The notes beneath the pieces are model-generated. The model was not told the DNA's origin. It saw only the letters and a list, made by a program, of their open reading frames with translations, and did no database searches. This document shows positions 35,874-46,365 of a stretch of DNA of 64,000 nt, in pieces. The stretch is from Lacinutrix sp. C3R15. Lineage in GTDB: Bacteria > Bacteroidota > Bacteroidia > Flavobacteriales > Flavobacteriaceae. The position numbers were made by a program, and so were the translations under genes. Position 1 is the stretch's first letter. Each line of letters begins with the position of its first letter. The DNA is taken from assembly GCF_018860825.1 (NCBI RefSeq), contig NZ_JAHKPZ010000030.1, positions 349,695 through 413,694 on the forward strand, given 5' to 3'.

Positions 35874-38453
35874 ATGGCAACACAACCAAAACTCACAAGA
35901 TTTAATCAAAACGTACTATCAAAATACCAGATATACAATAGTATATTCATGACTTTACCTTTTGATTCTATTACAAAAACAGGAGTTTTATTGCCTTTGT
36001 TTCATGAAACATGCAAAAATGGTTTTGCAAACGGTGACGACCCTACAACTATAGTAAATACTTTTTTTAAAAAGTACCAAGCCAGACGCTCTAAAGAAAG
36101 CCAGATCGATTTGCTGTTTCGTTTTATTCAATACATAGAAAGACAAGTGGTTTTGTTTGATGCTATTGAAGATGCAGCTTTTCCTGTAGTAAATAACATG
36201 GATGGTATTGGTACTTTAAGAAGTTTAAAAGAAACCGCTTCTGCCGAAGACAAAATAGAAACGCTTCAAAAATACCTTGAAGAGTTTAAGGTTAGAATTG
36301 TTTTAACAGCACACCCAACACAATTTTATCCTGGCTCTGTTTTAGGAATTATTACCGATTTAACAGAAGCCGTTAAAGAAAACGACCTACTTCGTATTAA
36401 TGATTTATTAGCACAATTAGGAAAAACTCCTTTCTTTAAACACAAAAAACCTACTCCTTATGATGAAGCTGTAAGTTTAATTTGGTATTTAGAAAACGTA
36501 TTTTACAAATCTTTTGGAAGTATTTACGACTATATTCAACAAAATATATTTGAAGGCAAACAAATAGATAACGATATAATAAATATTGGTTTTTGGCCTG
36601 GAGGAGACAGAGACGGAAACCCATTTGTAACACCAGAAATAACTCTTAATGTTGCCAAAAGACTACAAGACACTGTAATAAAAAACTATTATAGAGACAC
36701 TAGAAAACTAAGACGAAAACTAACTTTTCAAGGAGTAGAAGAAAAAATTGTTTTTTTAGAAACAGAGCTATATAAAATAATCACCAATAAAAGCTCTAGT
36801 TTAACTGTAGCTAGTTTTACTGCAGAATTAAAAGAAATAAAACAGCTTATTATAGATAAGCACCAATCTCTTTATGTTGATGAAGTAAACAGCTTGATCA
36901 ATAAAGTACACTTATTCGGATTTCATTTTGCTAATTTAGACATTAGACAAGACAGCAGAAAGCATGACCAATTTTTTAATGATATGGTGAATGCTTTAAT
37001 AGAAAACGGAAGCGATATTTTTCCGAAAAACTATCATGATCTATCTGAAAAAGAACAAATACAAATTTTATCTAAAGTAAAAGGAAACATCGATCTTTCT
37101 TTAATAAAAGACGAAGAAACCCTTAAAGCTTTAAATACCATGAAAGCCATTAAAACCATTCAAGAATCTAATGGAGAAAAGGCAGCAAACCGATATATAA
37201 TAAGTAACAACCAAACTACATTAAATGTCATGCAACTGTTTGCTATGTTAAAATTAGTTGCTTTTCAAGACAAACTAACCGTAGATATAGGTCCGCTTTT
37301 TGAAACCATTACCGATTTAGAAAATGCTCCTGCAGTTATGGAAGCCTTATATACAAACCCAGAATATGCTACGCATTTAAAAGCTAGAGGTAACAAACAA
37401 ACGATCATGCTAGGTTTTAGTGATGGAACAAAAGATGGTGGTTACTTAATGGCTAATTGGGCAATTTACAAGGCCAAAGAAAACCTAACAGCTATTTCAA
37501 GAAAATATGATGTTACTGCCATTTTCTTTGATGGTCGTGGTGGACCACCTGCACGTGGTGGAGGAAAAACACACAACTTCTATGCTTCTTTAGGACCAAC
37601 TATTGAAGACAAAGAAGTACAGCTTACCATACAAGGGCAAACTATTAGTTCTAATTTTGGAACCTTAGAGTCTTCGCAATACAACCTAGAACAACTTATC
37701 TCCTCTGGAATACAAAATAGTTTCACTGAAAAGGATTTAAGCATGATTCCTTCCAATAGAGAAGTAATGAATGATATTGCCAACCTAAGTTATGATGCTT
37801 ATGTAAAATTTAAGGCACACCCTAAATTTATTTCGTATTTAGAGCACATGAGTACCTTAAAATATTACGCAAAAACAAACATAGGTAGTCGTCCATCAAA
37901 AAGAGGAAAAGCAGAAGGATTAGTATTTGAAGATTTAAGAGCCATACCATTTGTAGGCTCATGGAGTCAATTAAAACAAAATGTTCCAGGATTTTTTGGT
38001 GTTGGTACTGCTTTAAAAAAATATGAAGATGCAGGTGAGTTTGACAAAGCGCAACATTTATTTAAAACATCAGATTTCTTTAAAACATTAATAGAAAACA
38101 GTATGATGTCTTTATCAAAATCCTTTTTTGATTTAACAAAATACATGTCTGAAGACCCTGAGTATGGAGCGTTCTGGAAAGTGATATACGACGAGTATGA
38201 AACCACAAAACGCCTTATACTTAAACTAACTGGATATAAAGAATTGATGCAAGAAGAACCAGCAGGTAAAGCATCTATTGCAGTTAGAGAATCAATTGTA
38301 CTACCATTACTTACCATACAACAGTTTGCTTTAAAGAAAATTCAAGAATTAGATAAAGCAGAGGTTAAAGATGAAGAGCAAATAAAAATCTTTGAAAAAA
38401 TAGTAACACGTTCTTTATTTGGTAACATAAACGCAAGCCGTAATTCTGCCTAG
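35874..38453 (+). CDS. ppc: Phosphoenolpyruvate carboxylase
   Basis: An 859-residue PEPC with the catalytic VLTAHPTQ histidine motif (around residue 142), WPGGDRDGNPFVT, GFSDGTKDGGYL and FDGRGGPPARGGG, the Bacteroidota variant of the glycine-rich loop. It carboxylates PEP to oxaloacetate. It lies 4 nt after leuB, so it is probably co-transcribed with the leucine genes, although it feeds the aspartate family and the TCA cycle. The strong terminator at 38483-38515 ends the unit. Confidence 0.95.
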   Translation: MATQPKLTRFNQNVLSKYQIYNSIFMTLPFDSITKTGVLLPLFHETCKNGFANGDDPTTIVNTFFKKYQARRSKESQIDLLFRFIQYIERQVVLFDAIEDAAFPVVNNMDGIGTLRSLKETASAEDKIETLQKYLEEFKVRIVLTAHPTQFYPGSVLGIITDLTEAVKENDLLRINDLLAQLGKTPFFKHKKPTPYDEAVSLIWYLENVFYKSFGSIYDYIQQNIFEGKQIDNDIINIGFWPGGDRDGNPFVTPEITLNVAKRLQDTVIKNYYRDTRKLRRKLTFQGVEEKIVFLETELYKIITNKSSSLTVASFTAELKEIKQLIIDKHQSLYVDEVNSLINKVHLFGFHFANLDIRQDSRKHDQFFNDMVNALIENGSDIFPKNYHDLSEKEQIQILSKVKGNIDLSLIKDEETLKALNTMKAIKTIQESNGEKAANRYIISNNQTTLNVMQLFAMLKLVAFQDKLTVDIGPLFETITDLENAPAVMEALYTNPEYATHLKARGNKQTIMLGFSDGTKDGGYLMANWAIYKAKENLTAISRKYDVTAIFFDGRGGPPARGGGKTHNFYASLGPTIEDKEVQLTIQGQTISSNFGTLESSQYNLEQLISSGIQNSFTEKDLSMIPSNREVMNDIANLSYDAYVKFKAHPKFISYLEHMSTLKYYAKTNIGSRPSKRGKAEGLVFEDLRAIPFVGSWSQLKQNVPGFFGVGTALKKYEDAGEFDKAQHLFKTSDFFKTLIENSMMSLSKSFFDLTKYMSEDPEYGAFWKVIYDEYETTKRLILKLTGYKELMQEEPAGKASIAVRESIVLPLLTIQQFALKKIQELDKAEVKDEEQIKIFEKIVTRSLFGNINASRNSA

Positions 38454-38482
38454 CCTAATATTTTATTGTTAGTCATTAATTA

Positions 38483-38515
38483 AAAAACCTCGAAACATTA
38501 CATTTCGAGGTTTTT
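38483..38515. terminator. Bidirectional terminator after ppc
   Basis: AAAAACCTCGAAA (38483-38495), a 7-nt loop and TTTCGAGGTTTTT (38503-38515) form a 13-bp stem with A and T flanks on both sides. It serves plus-strand ppc and could also serve minus-strand glnB-like. Confidence 0.88.
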
Positions 38516-38637
38516 ACAAACAAACAATTAAACTAACTAATTAATGTTCCTTTTAACTAATAACTGGACAGACACATCCAAAAATCAAGAACATTAAAAT
38601 TTTTTATTTCTTCTTAATCATAATTTTTTTATTTTTT

Positions 38638-38979
38638 TTATCTCAATATATTAGAACCTTTCTCACCAGTTCTAATTCTATAAACTTCATCAATTGACGA
38701 AACAATTAATATACCATCACCAATCTTTCCTGATGAAGCAGATTCTAAGATTGCCTTAATGGTAACTTCTTCAAAATCATCATTTACTATGATAGATAAA
38801 AAACATCTTTCAATATCACTTATAGTTACGGTTCCATTACTTAAAACATCATTATCAACTTTTTCAACACCTACTCCAGAAACATCCCAATAAGAAAAGA
38901 AATTAACCCCTACTTCATGTAGTGCTTTTTTAACCATTGAAAATTTAGATTTTCTTATAATTGTTTCTACTTTTTTCAT
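38638..38979 (-). CDS. PII-family nitrogen regulatory protein with divergent T-loop
   Basis: A 113-residue PII-like protein. The B-loop SGKIGDG (83-89) and C-loop RIRTGE (101-106) for ATP/ADP binding are kept. The T-loop (about 37-55) reads VEKVDNDVLSNGTVTISD, lacking the RGxEY segment with the uridylylated Tyr51. Co-location with amtB indicates a GlnK-like role in gating the transporter. Because the modified Tyr is absent, control would have to be by effector binding alone. It is the last gene of the porin-amtB-PII operon. Confidence 0.85.
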   Translation of the reverse strand: MKKVETIIRKSKFSMVKKALHEVGVNFFSYWDVSGVGVEKVDNDVLSNGTVTISDIERCFLSIIVNDDFEEVTIKAILESASSGKIGDGILIVSSIDEVYRIRTGEKGSNILR

Positions 38980-39058
38980 TGCATTTTTTTTAATTGAATA
39001 GAAAAGAATAATAGCCCTAAAATAGCTCTAGGACTATTATAACCCAACAAACAATATT

Positions 39059-40363
39059 TTAACCTCTTTGTCTTTTTCCTGGGTAAGCAATCTCACCGTG
39101 TTCAGATAAATCAAGACCAATCAACTCTTCTTCTTCCGTAACACGAAGCCCCATTGTAGTTTTCAATATTTTTAATATAATGTAAGACAATACAATTGAC
39201 CAAACAGCATAAGCTAGAACACCTATTGCTTGCGTACCTAATTGACTAAAGCCTCCACCATTAAATAAACCAATTCCTGTATCACCATCTATTCCCCAAA
39301 GGCCTATCACTAAAGTTCCCCAAGCACCAGCTACACCATGTACAGAAGCTGCACCAATAGCATCATCAATCTTAAGTTTTTTCTCAATAATTTCTATAGA
39401 AAACACCACAATAATACCTCCAATTAATCCTACAAAAACAGCTCCTATTGCAGACATGTTTCCGCAACCAGCAGTGATACTAACTAACCCTGCTAATGCA
39501 CCATTTAAAGTTTGTGGCAAATTTGGTTTACCATACCAGATCCAGGTAGTAACCAATGCTCCTAAACCACCAGCAGCTGCAGCTAAGTTTGTTATTAAAA
39601 CTACTGTTGAAGCAGCAATAGAATCTGCACCACCCCAAGCAAGTTGTGATCCTCCATTAAAACCAAACCATCCTAACCATAGAATAAAAACTCCTAAAGT
39701 TGCAAGAATTTGATTGTGTCCTGGAATTGCATTTACTTTACCATCTACAAATTTTCCTATTCTAGGTCCTACCATAAAAGCAGCTACAAGCGCAGCCCAA
39801 CCACCAACAGAATGCACGATAGAAGAACCTGCAAAATCAATAAATCCTAGATCGGTTAACCAACCAGAACCTTGCCATTGCCATCCACCAGCTATTGGGT
39901 AAATTAAGGCAGTCATTAATATAGAGAATATAGCATAAGTAGAATATTTAGTTCTTCCTGCAATAGCACCAGAAACTATAGTTGCAGCTGTAGCAGCAAA
40001 CATAGTTTGAAAGAATAAATCAGCTCCTTCTCCTTGCATTAAACCGCTCCAGAAAAACCATCCATTAGAAGTATCTCCATACATTAATGAGTAACCCACT
40101 AACCAATAGGTAAGAGAACCAACACAGATATCCAGTAAATTTTTCATTGCAATATTTGCAGCATTTTTAGAACGTGTCATTCCTGTTTCTACTAATGTAA
40201 AACCTGCTTGCATAAAGAATACTAAAATTCCTGAAATTAACATCCATAGCATTCCCATATCTGCATTAACAGCAGACACAGCTTCTTCAATATCTTTTGT
40301 AGTAGCTGCAGCAACTTCTTGTACAGCTATTAAATTTGGTAAAATCGTTAAAAAATTTTCCAT
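39059..40363 (-). CDS. amtB: Ammonium transporter
   Basis: A 434-residue Amt protein with about 11 membrane helices. The pore twin histidines are in SSIVHSVGGW and AASVHGVAGAWG; FMQAGFTLVETG, WLGWFGFNGGS and AGCGNMSAIG are signature segments. It conducts ammonium across the inner membrane. The short N-terminal hydrophobic stretch may be a first helix or cleaved signal. It lies between the porin (41-nt gap) and the PII gene (79-nt gap). Confidence 0.95.
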   Translation of the reverse strand: MENFLTILPNLIAVQEVAAATTKDIEEAVSAVNADMGMLWMLISGILVFFMQAGFTLVETGMTRSKNAANIAMKNLLDICVGSLTYWLVGYSLMYGDTSNGWFFWSGLMQGEGADLFFQTMFAATAATIVSGAIAGRTKYSTYAIFSILMTALIYPIAGGWQWQGSGWLTDLGFIDFAGSSIVHSVGGWAALVAAFMVGPRIGKFVDGKVNAIPGHNQILATLGVFILWLGWFGFNGGSQLAWGGADSIAASTVVLITNLAAAAGGLGALVTTWIWYGKPNLPQTLNGALAGLVSITAGCGNMSAIGAVFVGLIGGIIVVFSIEIIEKKLKIDDAIGAASVHGVAGAWGTLVIGLWGIDGDTGIGLFNGGGFSQLGTQAIGVLAYAVWSIVLSYIILKILKTTMGLRVTEEEELIGLDLSEHGEIAYPGKRQRG

Positions 40364-40404
40364 AATAATTATTTGTGATTATTTAATTGTTAGTTATTAT
40401 TTAC

Positions 40405-41424
40405 TTAAAACTGATAGATTGCAGCTATTGTAAAAGCCGCCAAGCTTTTAGTACTTTCTAAGTCACTGTCTAAATAAACTTCTTCTGAATTACTATCTAA
40501 ACGTAATTCTGGTTTTATGGTTAAGCTTTCATATGTGTAACTTCCTGTTAAAGTAACAGCCATAACATCTAAATCATCAACTGCAGTATCTGCATCACTT
40601 AACCAGTCAAAATACTCACCTCTTAAACCAATAGAAAAACTATCTGTAGCAGCAAACTGCGGATAAATAGCAGCTCCCATAAAACCTTCTCCATCATTAT
40701 CTGCATAGGCTGCGTTTAAACCTAAGAAAAAAGAATCTGAGATATCAAATCCACCTGTATAATCTATTTCAAATCCTAAAACCTCTTTATCATCATAGTA
40801 GAAATTTAAAAATTGTCCAGAATACCCTAATTGAGCACCTAAAGCATAACCACCTATATAATTATTATTTACATCTGTTGGGTTCATCACTGCTACCATT
40901 AAACTAAAATCATCAGACAAAGCAAAATCTGCTTTTAAACCAACATGAGAAAATGGTCCACTAGAAAACAAATACGAAGTACTGTAGTTAAAATTTCCTG
41001 TTGGAGAAATTACCTCATATCCTAAATAAGTATTAAAACGCCCCAAAGTTAACGTTGTACTTTCAGTAACATTCCAATAAGCGTATAATTGATTTATATT
41101 ATAACCACCAATAGCAGCATCTCCTCTAGGCCCAAAAACTAAATCAGCAACTACTCCTGTTTTTTCACCTTCATATTTTGCAATAATATTAGCCATACCT
41201 AAAGCAAAACCTGTTTCATCGGCAAACGAAGTTCCAAAAGATTGAAACGCATCTCCATCATCTCCAAAAATAGCCTTATCACTAGATGTTAAATTTGTTT
41301 GATAATACGCATCTACACTACCTTCAAAAGAAAACTTTTTCTCTTTTGTTTCTGTTTCTGTAACTTCTTGTGCAGAAATGAATGATGTGGTTAGCACCAT
41401 AGCAGACAATAAAAATCTTTTCAT
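40405..41424 (-). CDS. Outer-membrane beta-barrel (porin-like) protein of the amtB operon
   Basis: A 339-residue protein with a Sec signal (MKRFLLSAMVLTTSFISAQ). Alternating amphipathic strands throughout, including FNTYLGYEV and FSLMVAVMNPTD, end in IYQF, the terminal Phe typical of outer-membrane barrels. It resembles the flavobacterial outer-membrane beta-barrel porin family. Being first in an operon with amtB and a PII gene, it may admit ammonium or a nitrogen compound across the outer membrane; that role is inferred. Confidence 0.72.
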   Translation of the reverse strand: MKRFLLSAMVLTTSFISAQEVTETETKEKKFSFEGSVDAYYQTNLTSSDKAIFGDDGDAFQSFGTSFADETGFALGMANIIAKYEGEKTGVVADLVFGPRGDAAIGGYNINQLYAYWNVTESTTLTLGRFNTYLGYEVISPTGNFNYSTSYLFSSGPFSHVGLKADFALSDDFSLMVAVMNPTDVNNNYIGGYALGAQLGYSGQFLNFYYDDKEVLGFEIDYTGGFDISDSFFLGLNAAYADNDGEGFMGAAIYPQFAATDSFSIGLRGEYFDWLSDADTAVDDLDVMAVTLTGSYTYESLTIKPELRLDSNSEEVYLDSDLESTKSLAAFTIAAIYQF

Positions 41425-41455
41425 AAATTTATAAATTTAGTTGTTAATAGAAACC

Positions 41456-41463
41456 CAAATCTA
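41456..41463 (-). promoter_or_regulatory. Probable -7 element of the porin-amtB-PII operon
   Basis: TAGATTTG on the minus strand matches TAnnTTTG exactly, 31 nt before the porin ATG. The -33 position has no TTG and is occupied by an ACCCC-N10-GGGGT element, which suggests an activator-dependent promoter. Confidence 0.55.
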
Positions 41464-41479
41464 TACTAAAAAGATATTA

Positions 41480-41551
41480 ACCCCTAAATATTAGGGGGTG
41501 AAAACATTATTTTTATGATTATTTTATTTTAACCCCTGTTTTTTATGGGGT
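41480..41551. promoter_or_regulatory. Two ACCCC-N10-GGGGT inverted repeats
   Basis: Site 1: ACCCC 41480-41484, GGGGT 41495-41499. Site 2: ACCCC 41532-41536, GGGGT 41547-41551. Both have identical 10-nt spacing and start 52 nt apart, about five helical turns. Site 1 overlaps the -33 region of the porin-amtB promoter. They are likely operators for a dimeric nitrogen-responsive regulator that I cannot name. Confidence 0.6.
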
Positions 41552-41657
41552 ATAATAAATATTTTGTTGTTTTATTAAAATATTCACATTTAACAAATAT
41601 CCATATTAACATAAATAAACACCTTTCAATAAGAAAAATGCAACTATTTAGTATTTA

Positions 41658-41671
41658 CGAAAACGTTTTCG
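41658..41671. promoter_or_regulatory. Perfect 14-bp palindrome, LacI-family-like operator
   Basis: CGAAAACGTTTTCG is fully palindromic with a central CG, the form bound by many LacI-family repressors. It lies 196 nt upstream of gltB and 234 nt upstream of the porin. No LacI gene is in the window, so function is open. Confidence 0.45.
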
Positions 41672-41866
41672 CAATAATACCTTATTTTAATTAAATATTA
41701 TTCATTATCTATTTGTTAGTTTTTAATCGATTTTTTGCTTATTTTTCATTTAGTTCTAAGTATACTATCGATATGTGAAAAGTGTTTCTCCTTTTTTTTA
41801 ATTAATATTTTAGCATGTATCTTAGACAATATATTAAGGTTATTAAACCTATAAATTTCTCATATT

Positions 41867-44800
41867 ATGCTAAAGGAACAAGGACTTTATTTACCAGAAT
41901 TTGAACACGATAATTGTGGCGCTGGATTTATATGTAGTTTAACAGGAAAAAGATCAAATGACATCATACATAAAGCACTAGAAATACTAGTTAAACTAGA
42001 GCATCGTGGAGCCGTAAGCTCTGATGGTGTAACAGGTGATGGAGCAGGTATTTTAATAGATATACCTCATAAATTTTTTAAGATATTTTGTGAGTTTGAA
42101 TTACCTGAAGCTGGAGAATATGCTGTTAGTAACGTTTTTCTACCAAGAAAAGAAAATCAACGCCAATATTGTATTGCTGTTTTTGAAAAAGAAATACAAA
42201 ACCAAGGACTGCAGTTAATTGGTTGGAGAGACGTTCCTGTAAATAGTGACGTTTTAGGAAAAGTAGCCAAAACAACAGAGCCTTTTGTAAAACAAGTTTT
42301 TATAGGTAAAGCAGACAATAAATTAACAGATAGAGAATTTAATTTAAAATTATTTGCTGCCAGAAAAATTGCAGAACACACGATATATGACTCTAAATTA
42401 TCTGAAGCAAAATTCTTTTACCTACCAAGCCTTTCTACCAAAATAATCATTTTTAAAGGCCTATTAATGCCTGAACATATAAATGAGTATTATCTAGATT
42501 TATTTAACTCTGCTTTAGACACACGATTAGCCTTGGTGCACCAACGTTTTTCAACAAACACATTCCCAACATGGGATTTAGCACAACCATTTAGATACAT
42601 CTGTCATAATGGAGAAATAAACACCGTAAGAGGTAACATATCTCGCATGTTTTCACGTGAAGAAATCATGCAAAGCCCTTTATTTGGTGATGATATAAAA
42701 AAAATAATCCCTACTATTTTAAGAGGGAAATCAGATTCTGCAACATTAGATATGGTTGTTGAATTACTATTAATGACAGGTCGCTCGCTTCCTGAAGCTA
42801 TGATGATGCTAGTTCCAGAAGCTTGGGAAAAAAACCCAAATATGTCTGATGCTAAAAAAGCATTTTACGAATACAATTCATGCTTAATGGAACCTTGGGA
42901 TGGTCCTGCATCTATACCTTTTACCGATGGTAATTTTATTGGAGCTGTTTTAGACAGAAACGGCTTACGTCCTTCACGTTACACCGTTACCAAACTAGGT
43001 AATGTCATCATGTCTTCAGAAACTGGTGTTGTGGATATTAAACCTGAAAACGTGGAGTATCACGGAAGATTAGAACCAGGAAAAATGTTTTTAGTTAACA
43101 TGAGCGAAGGAAGAATTGTTAACGATGAAGAAATAAAAGAAGAAATTGCCTCAAAATACCCTTACAGAAAATGGCTAGACGAAAACTTAGTGCATTTAAG
43201 AGACATTTCAGCAAAAAAAGGACCTATAAAGTATGACGAAATTGACCTTAAAAAACGTGAAGTTGTTTTTGGTTATACGCAAGAAGATTTCAATACTATA
43301 ATTGGTCCAATGGCACAATTAGGAAAGGAACCTATTGGATCTATGGGAAGCGATACACCTATTGCTATTTTATCAGAAAGACCACAACTAATCTACAACT
43401 ACTTTAAACAACTATTTGCACAAGTTACCAATCCGCCTTTAGATGGAATTCGCGAAGAGCTAATCACAGATATTAGCCTAACCCTAGGTAGCGATGTAAA
43501 CCTATTTGATATTAATCCAGAGCATTGTAAAAAACTAAAAATTCAGAATCCTGTTATCTCAAAACACGATTTAGATAAAATAAGAAATTACGATACCAAT
43601 CCTGATTTTAAAGTAGAATCTATTTCAATGCTTTACGAAGTAAATCGCGGGTTAAACGAGCTTGAAGTCGCTCTTGAAAACCTAGTAACTAAAGCCTCTA
43701 AGGCAATAGATAATGGTGCAAATATTATCATTTTATCCGATAGATTTGTAGATGAGAATCACGCACCAATTCCTGCACTTTTGGCTTGTTCTTATGTTAA
43801 TCACGCGCTACACAAACTAGGAAAGCGATCTAAAATCAGCCTAATTATAGAATCTGCAGAACCGCGTGAAGTACATCACTTTGCATTATTATTTGGTTAC
43901 GGAGCAAGTGCTGTAAACCCTTATATTGTTAACGAGATTGTTCAAAAACAAATCAACAATAAAGATGTCACCGATTTAGAATATTTAACTGCTATAAAAA
44001 ACTACAACAAAGCAATAGGAAAAGGGATTCTAAAAGTGATGAACAAAATAGGAATCTCTACACTAAACTCCTATCGTGGTTCGCAATTATTTGAATGTAT
44101 AGGAATAAAAACAGCTACTGTAGAAAAATATTTCCCTAACACTCCAACACGTATTCAAGGTATTGGCCTAAGAGAAATTGAACAAGAAATTGTAAAAAGA
44201 CACAAGAAGGCATTTCATAAAAACATAGAACCTAATATTGAAATTGGTGGTGATTACAGATGGAGACGCGGCCAAGAAAAACACATGTTTAATCCGCTAA
44301 CCGTTGCCAAACTTCAAGAATCGGTAAGAACCAATAAAGCTTCTACTTTCAAGGAATATTCAGATTTAGTAAACAACCAATCTAAAAACCTAATGACTAT
44401 TAGAGGTTTGTTTGAATTTGACCAATTTGACCCAATTCCCTTAGAAGAAGTAGAACCTTGGACAGAAATTGTAAAGCGCTTTAAAACAGGAGCCATGTCT
44501 TACGGATCTATTAGTAAGGAAGCTCATGAAAACCTAGCAGTTGCCATGAACAGAATTGGAGGAAGATCTAATTCTGGCGAAGGAGGTGAAGACCAAGAGC
44601 GTTTTTACAAAAGCTCTCAAGGAGACTGGAAAAATTCGGCCATAAAACAAGTGGCTTCTGGTAGATTTGGTGTTACATCTAACTACTTAACAAGCGCAAA
44701 TGAAATACAAATAAAAATTGCACAAGGCGCAAAACCTGGTGAAGGCGGACAATTACCTGGCCCAAAAGTAAATCGTGAGATTGCTAAAACTAGAAACTCA

Positions 44801-46363
44801 ACACCTTATGTTGGATTAATTTCTCCACCACCACATCACGATATTTATTCTATCGAAGATTTATCGCAATTAATTTACGATGTAAAATCAGCAAACAGAG
44901 AAGCAAGAATTAATGTGAAATTAGTTTCAGAAGTTGGCGTTGGTACTGTAGCTGCTGGTGTAGCAAAAGCCAAAGCAGATGTAGTATTAGTCTCTGGTTT
45001 TGATGGAGGAACAGGAGCCTCACCACTAACATCCTTACGTCATGCAGGACTTCCATGGGAATTAGGTATTGCTGAAGCACAGCAAACCTTAGTAATGAAT
45101 GACCTTAGAAACCGAATCGTTCTAGAATGTGACGGACAATTAAAAACAGGTCGCGATGTTGCTATAGCTTGTTTATTAGGTGCAGAAGAGTTTGGTTTTG
45201 CAACAGCTCCTTTAGTCGCTTCAGGCTGCATTATGATGCGCGTTTGCCATCTAAACACATGTCCTGTAGGTATAGCAACCCAAAACCCAGAACTTCGAAA
45301 AAAGTTTAAAGGAAAACCAGAACACGTAGTAAACTACATGTATTTTGTAGCACAAGAATTACGCGAGATTATGGCAAAACTAGGCTTTAGAACCATAAAT
45401 GAAATGGTAGGACAATCACAAAAACTAAACAGAAACAAAGCTATTGATCATTATAAGTCTTCGGGAATCGACCTAACCCCTATTCTACATAAAGTAGAAG
45501 TTGCAGAAGATGTAAAACTATACAACACAGGAAAACAAGATCATAATTTAGAAACACATTTAGATTTCAAAATTATCAAACAAGCACACCAAGCTTTATT
45601 TAGAAGACAAAAAACAAATTTAGAATTACCAATCACAAATATTGATCGTGCAGTTGGTGCTATTGTAAGTAATGAAATTTCTAAAATTTATGGCGCAGAC
45701 GGTTTACCAGAAGACACCATAGACATTGATTTTCATGGTTCTGCAGGACAAAGCTTTGGCGCATTTGCAACCAAAGGTTTAAAATTTACCGTTCATGGTA
45801 ACACTAATGATTACTTAGGCAAAGGACTATCTGGAGCAAAACTAATTATTAAAGTACCTGAAAAATGCACCATCGTTCCTGAAGACAATATCATTACAGG
45901 AAACGTTACTTTATACGGAGCAACTTCTGGAGAAGTGTATATTAATGGAAAAGCAGGAGAACGTTTTTGCGTTAGAAATTCTGGTGCCAAAGCCGTTGTT
46001 GAAGGAATTGGAGATCATGGTTGTGAGTATATGACTGGTGGTATTGCTGTTATTCTTGGAGCTGTAGGTAGAAACTTTGGAGCTGGAATGAGTGGAGGAA
46101 TTGCTTATGTTTTAGATCAAGACAATACTTTTAAACAAAATAGCAATTCAGACGATTTAAATATAGACCCAATAGAAAGCGAAACAGATCAACTACAACT
46201 AAAAGAATTAATTAAAAATCATTTTGAAGCAACCGGAAGTACATTAGCAGAACGAATTCTCAAAGACTGGAACAAATATCTTCCAATGTTTAAAAAAGTA
46301 CTACCAGAAGAATACAGACAAGCTTTAATAAGATTAGAACAAGAACAATTAGAATTAGCGTAA
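41867..46363 (+). CDS. gltB: Glutamate synthase large subunit
   Basis: A 1498-residue GOGAT. The class II glutamine amidotransferase domain is exposed after removal of a short leader (Cys17 in HDNCGAGF). The central domain and the FMN domain follow ([41 protein letters not shown]). The 3Fe-4S cysteines lie in [18 protein letters not shown], and the C-terminal GXGXG beta-helix ends at about 1450. It transfers the glutamine amide to 2-oxoglutarate. gltD follows after 2 nt. Confidence 0.97.
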   Translation: MLKEQGLYLPEFEHDNCGAGFICSLTGKRSNDIIHKALEILVKLEHRGAVSSDGVTGDGAGILIDIPHKFFKIFCEFELPEAGEYAVSNVFLPRKENQRQYCIAVFEKEIQNQGLQLIGWRDVPVNSDVLGKVAKTTEPFVKQVFIGKADNKLTDREFNLKLFAARKIAEHTIYDSKLSEAKFFYLPSLSTKIIIFKGLLMPEHINEYYLDLFNSALDTRLALVHQRFSTNTFPTWDLAQPFRYICHNGEINTVRGNISRMFSREEIMQSPLFGDDIKKIIPTILRGKSDSATLDMVVELLLMTGRSLPEAMMMLVPEAWEKNPNMSDAKKAFYEYNSCLMEPWDGPASIPFTDGNFIGAVLDRNGLRPSRYTVTKLGNVIMSSETGVVDIKPENVEYHGRLEPGKMFLVNMSEGRIVNDEEIKEEIASKYPYRKWLDENLVHLRDISAKKGPIKYDEIDLKKREVVFGYTQEDFNTIIGPMAQLGKEPIGSMGSDTPIAILSERPQLIYNYFKQLFAQVTNPPLDGIREELITDISLTLGSDVNLFDINPEHCKKLKIQNPVISKHDLDKIRNYDTNPDFKVESISMLYEVNRGLNELEVALENLVTKASKAIDNGANIIILSDRFVDENHAPIPALLACSYVNHALHKLGKRSKISLIIESAEPREVHHFALLFGYGASAVNPYIVNEIVQKQINNKDVTDLEYLTAIKNYNKAIGKGILKVMNKIGISTLNSYRGSQLFECIGIKTATVEKYFPNTPTRIQGIGLREIEQEIVKRHKKAFHKNIEPNIEIGGDYRWRRGQEKHMFNPLTVAKLQESVRTNKASTFKEYSDLVNNQSKNLMTIRGLFEFDQFDPIPLEEVEPWTEIVKRFKTGAMSYGSISKEAHENLAVAMNRIGGRSNSGEGGEDQERFYKSSQGDWKNSAIKQVASGRFGVTSNYLTSANEIQIKIAQGAKPGEGGQLPGPKVNREIAKTRNSTPYVGLISPPPHHDIYSIEDLSQLIYDVKSANREARINVKLVSEVGVGTVAAGVAKAKADVVLVSGFDGGTGASPLTSLRHAGLPWELGIAEAQQTLVMNDLRNRIVLECDGQLKTGRDVAIACLLGAEEFGFATAPLVASGCIMMRVCHLNTCPVGIATQNPELRKKFKGKPEHVVNYMYFVAQELREIMAKLGFRTINEMVGQSQKLNRNKAIDHYKSSGIDLTPILHKVEVAEDVKLYNTGKQDHNLETHLDFKIIKQAHQALFRRQKTNLELPITNIDRAVGAIVSNEISKIYGADGLPEDTIDIDFHGSAGQSFGAFATKGLKFTVHGNTNDYLGKGLSGAKLIIKVPEKCTIVPEDNIITGNVTLYGATSGEVYINGKAGERFCVRNSGAKAVVEGIGDHGCEYMTGGIAVILGAVGRNFGAGMSGGIAYVLDQDNTFKQNSNSDDLNIDPIESETDQLQLKELIKNHFEATGSTLAERILKDWNKYLPMFKKVLPEEYRQALIRLEQEQLELA

Positions 46364-46365
46364 TT

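Larger units (their letters stand above)
41425..41866. other. Divergent nitrogen-assimilation regulatory region
   Basis: 442 nt between the porin-amtB-PII operon and gltB, without a plausible gene in any frame. It contains the porin -7 element (41456-41463), paired ACCCC-N10-GGGGT elements (41480-41551) and a CGAAAACGTTTTCG palindrome (41658-41671). The last 195 nt before gltB are AT-rich; TAAATTTC lies close to gltB, but no convincing -33 was found. Confidence 0.7.
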
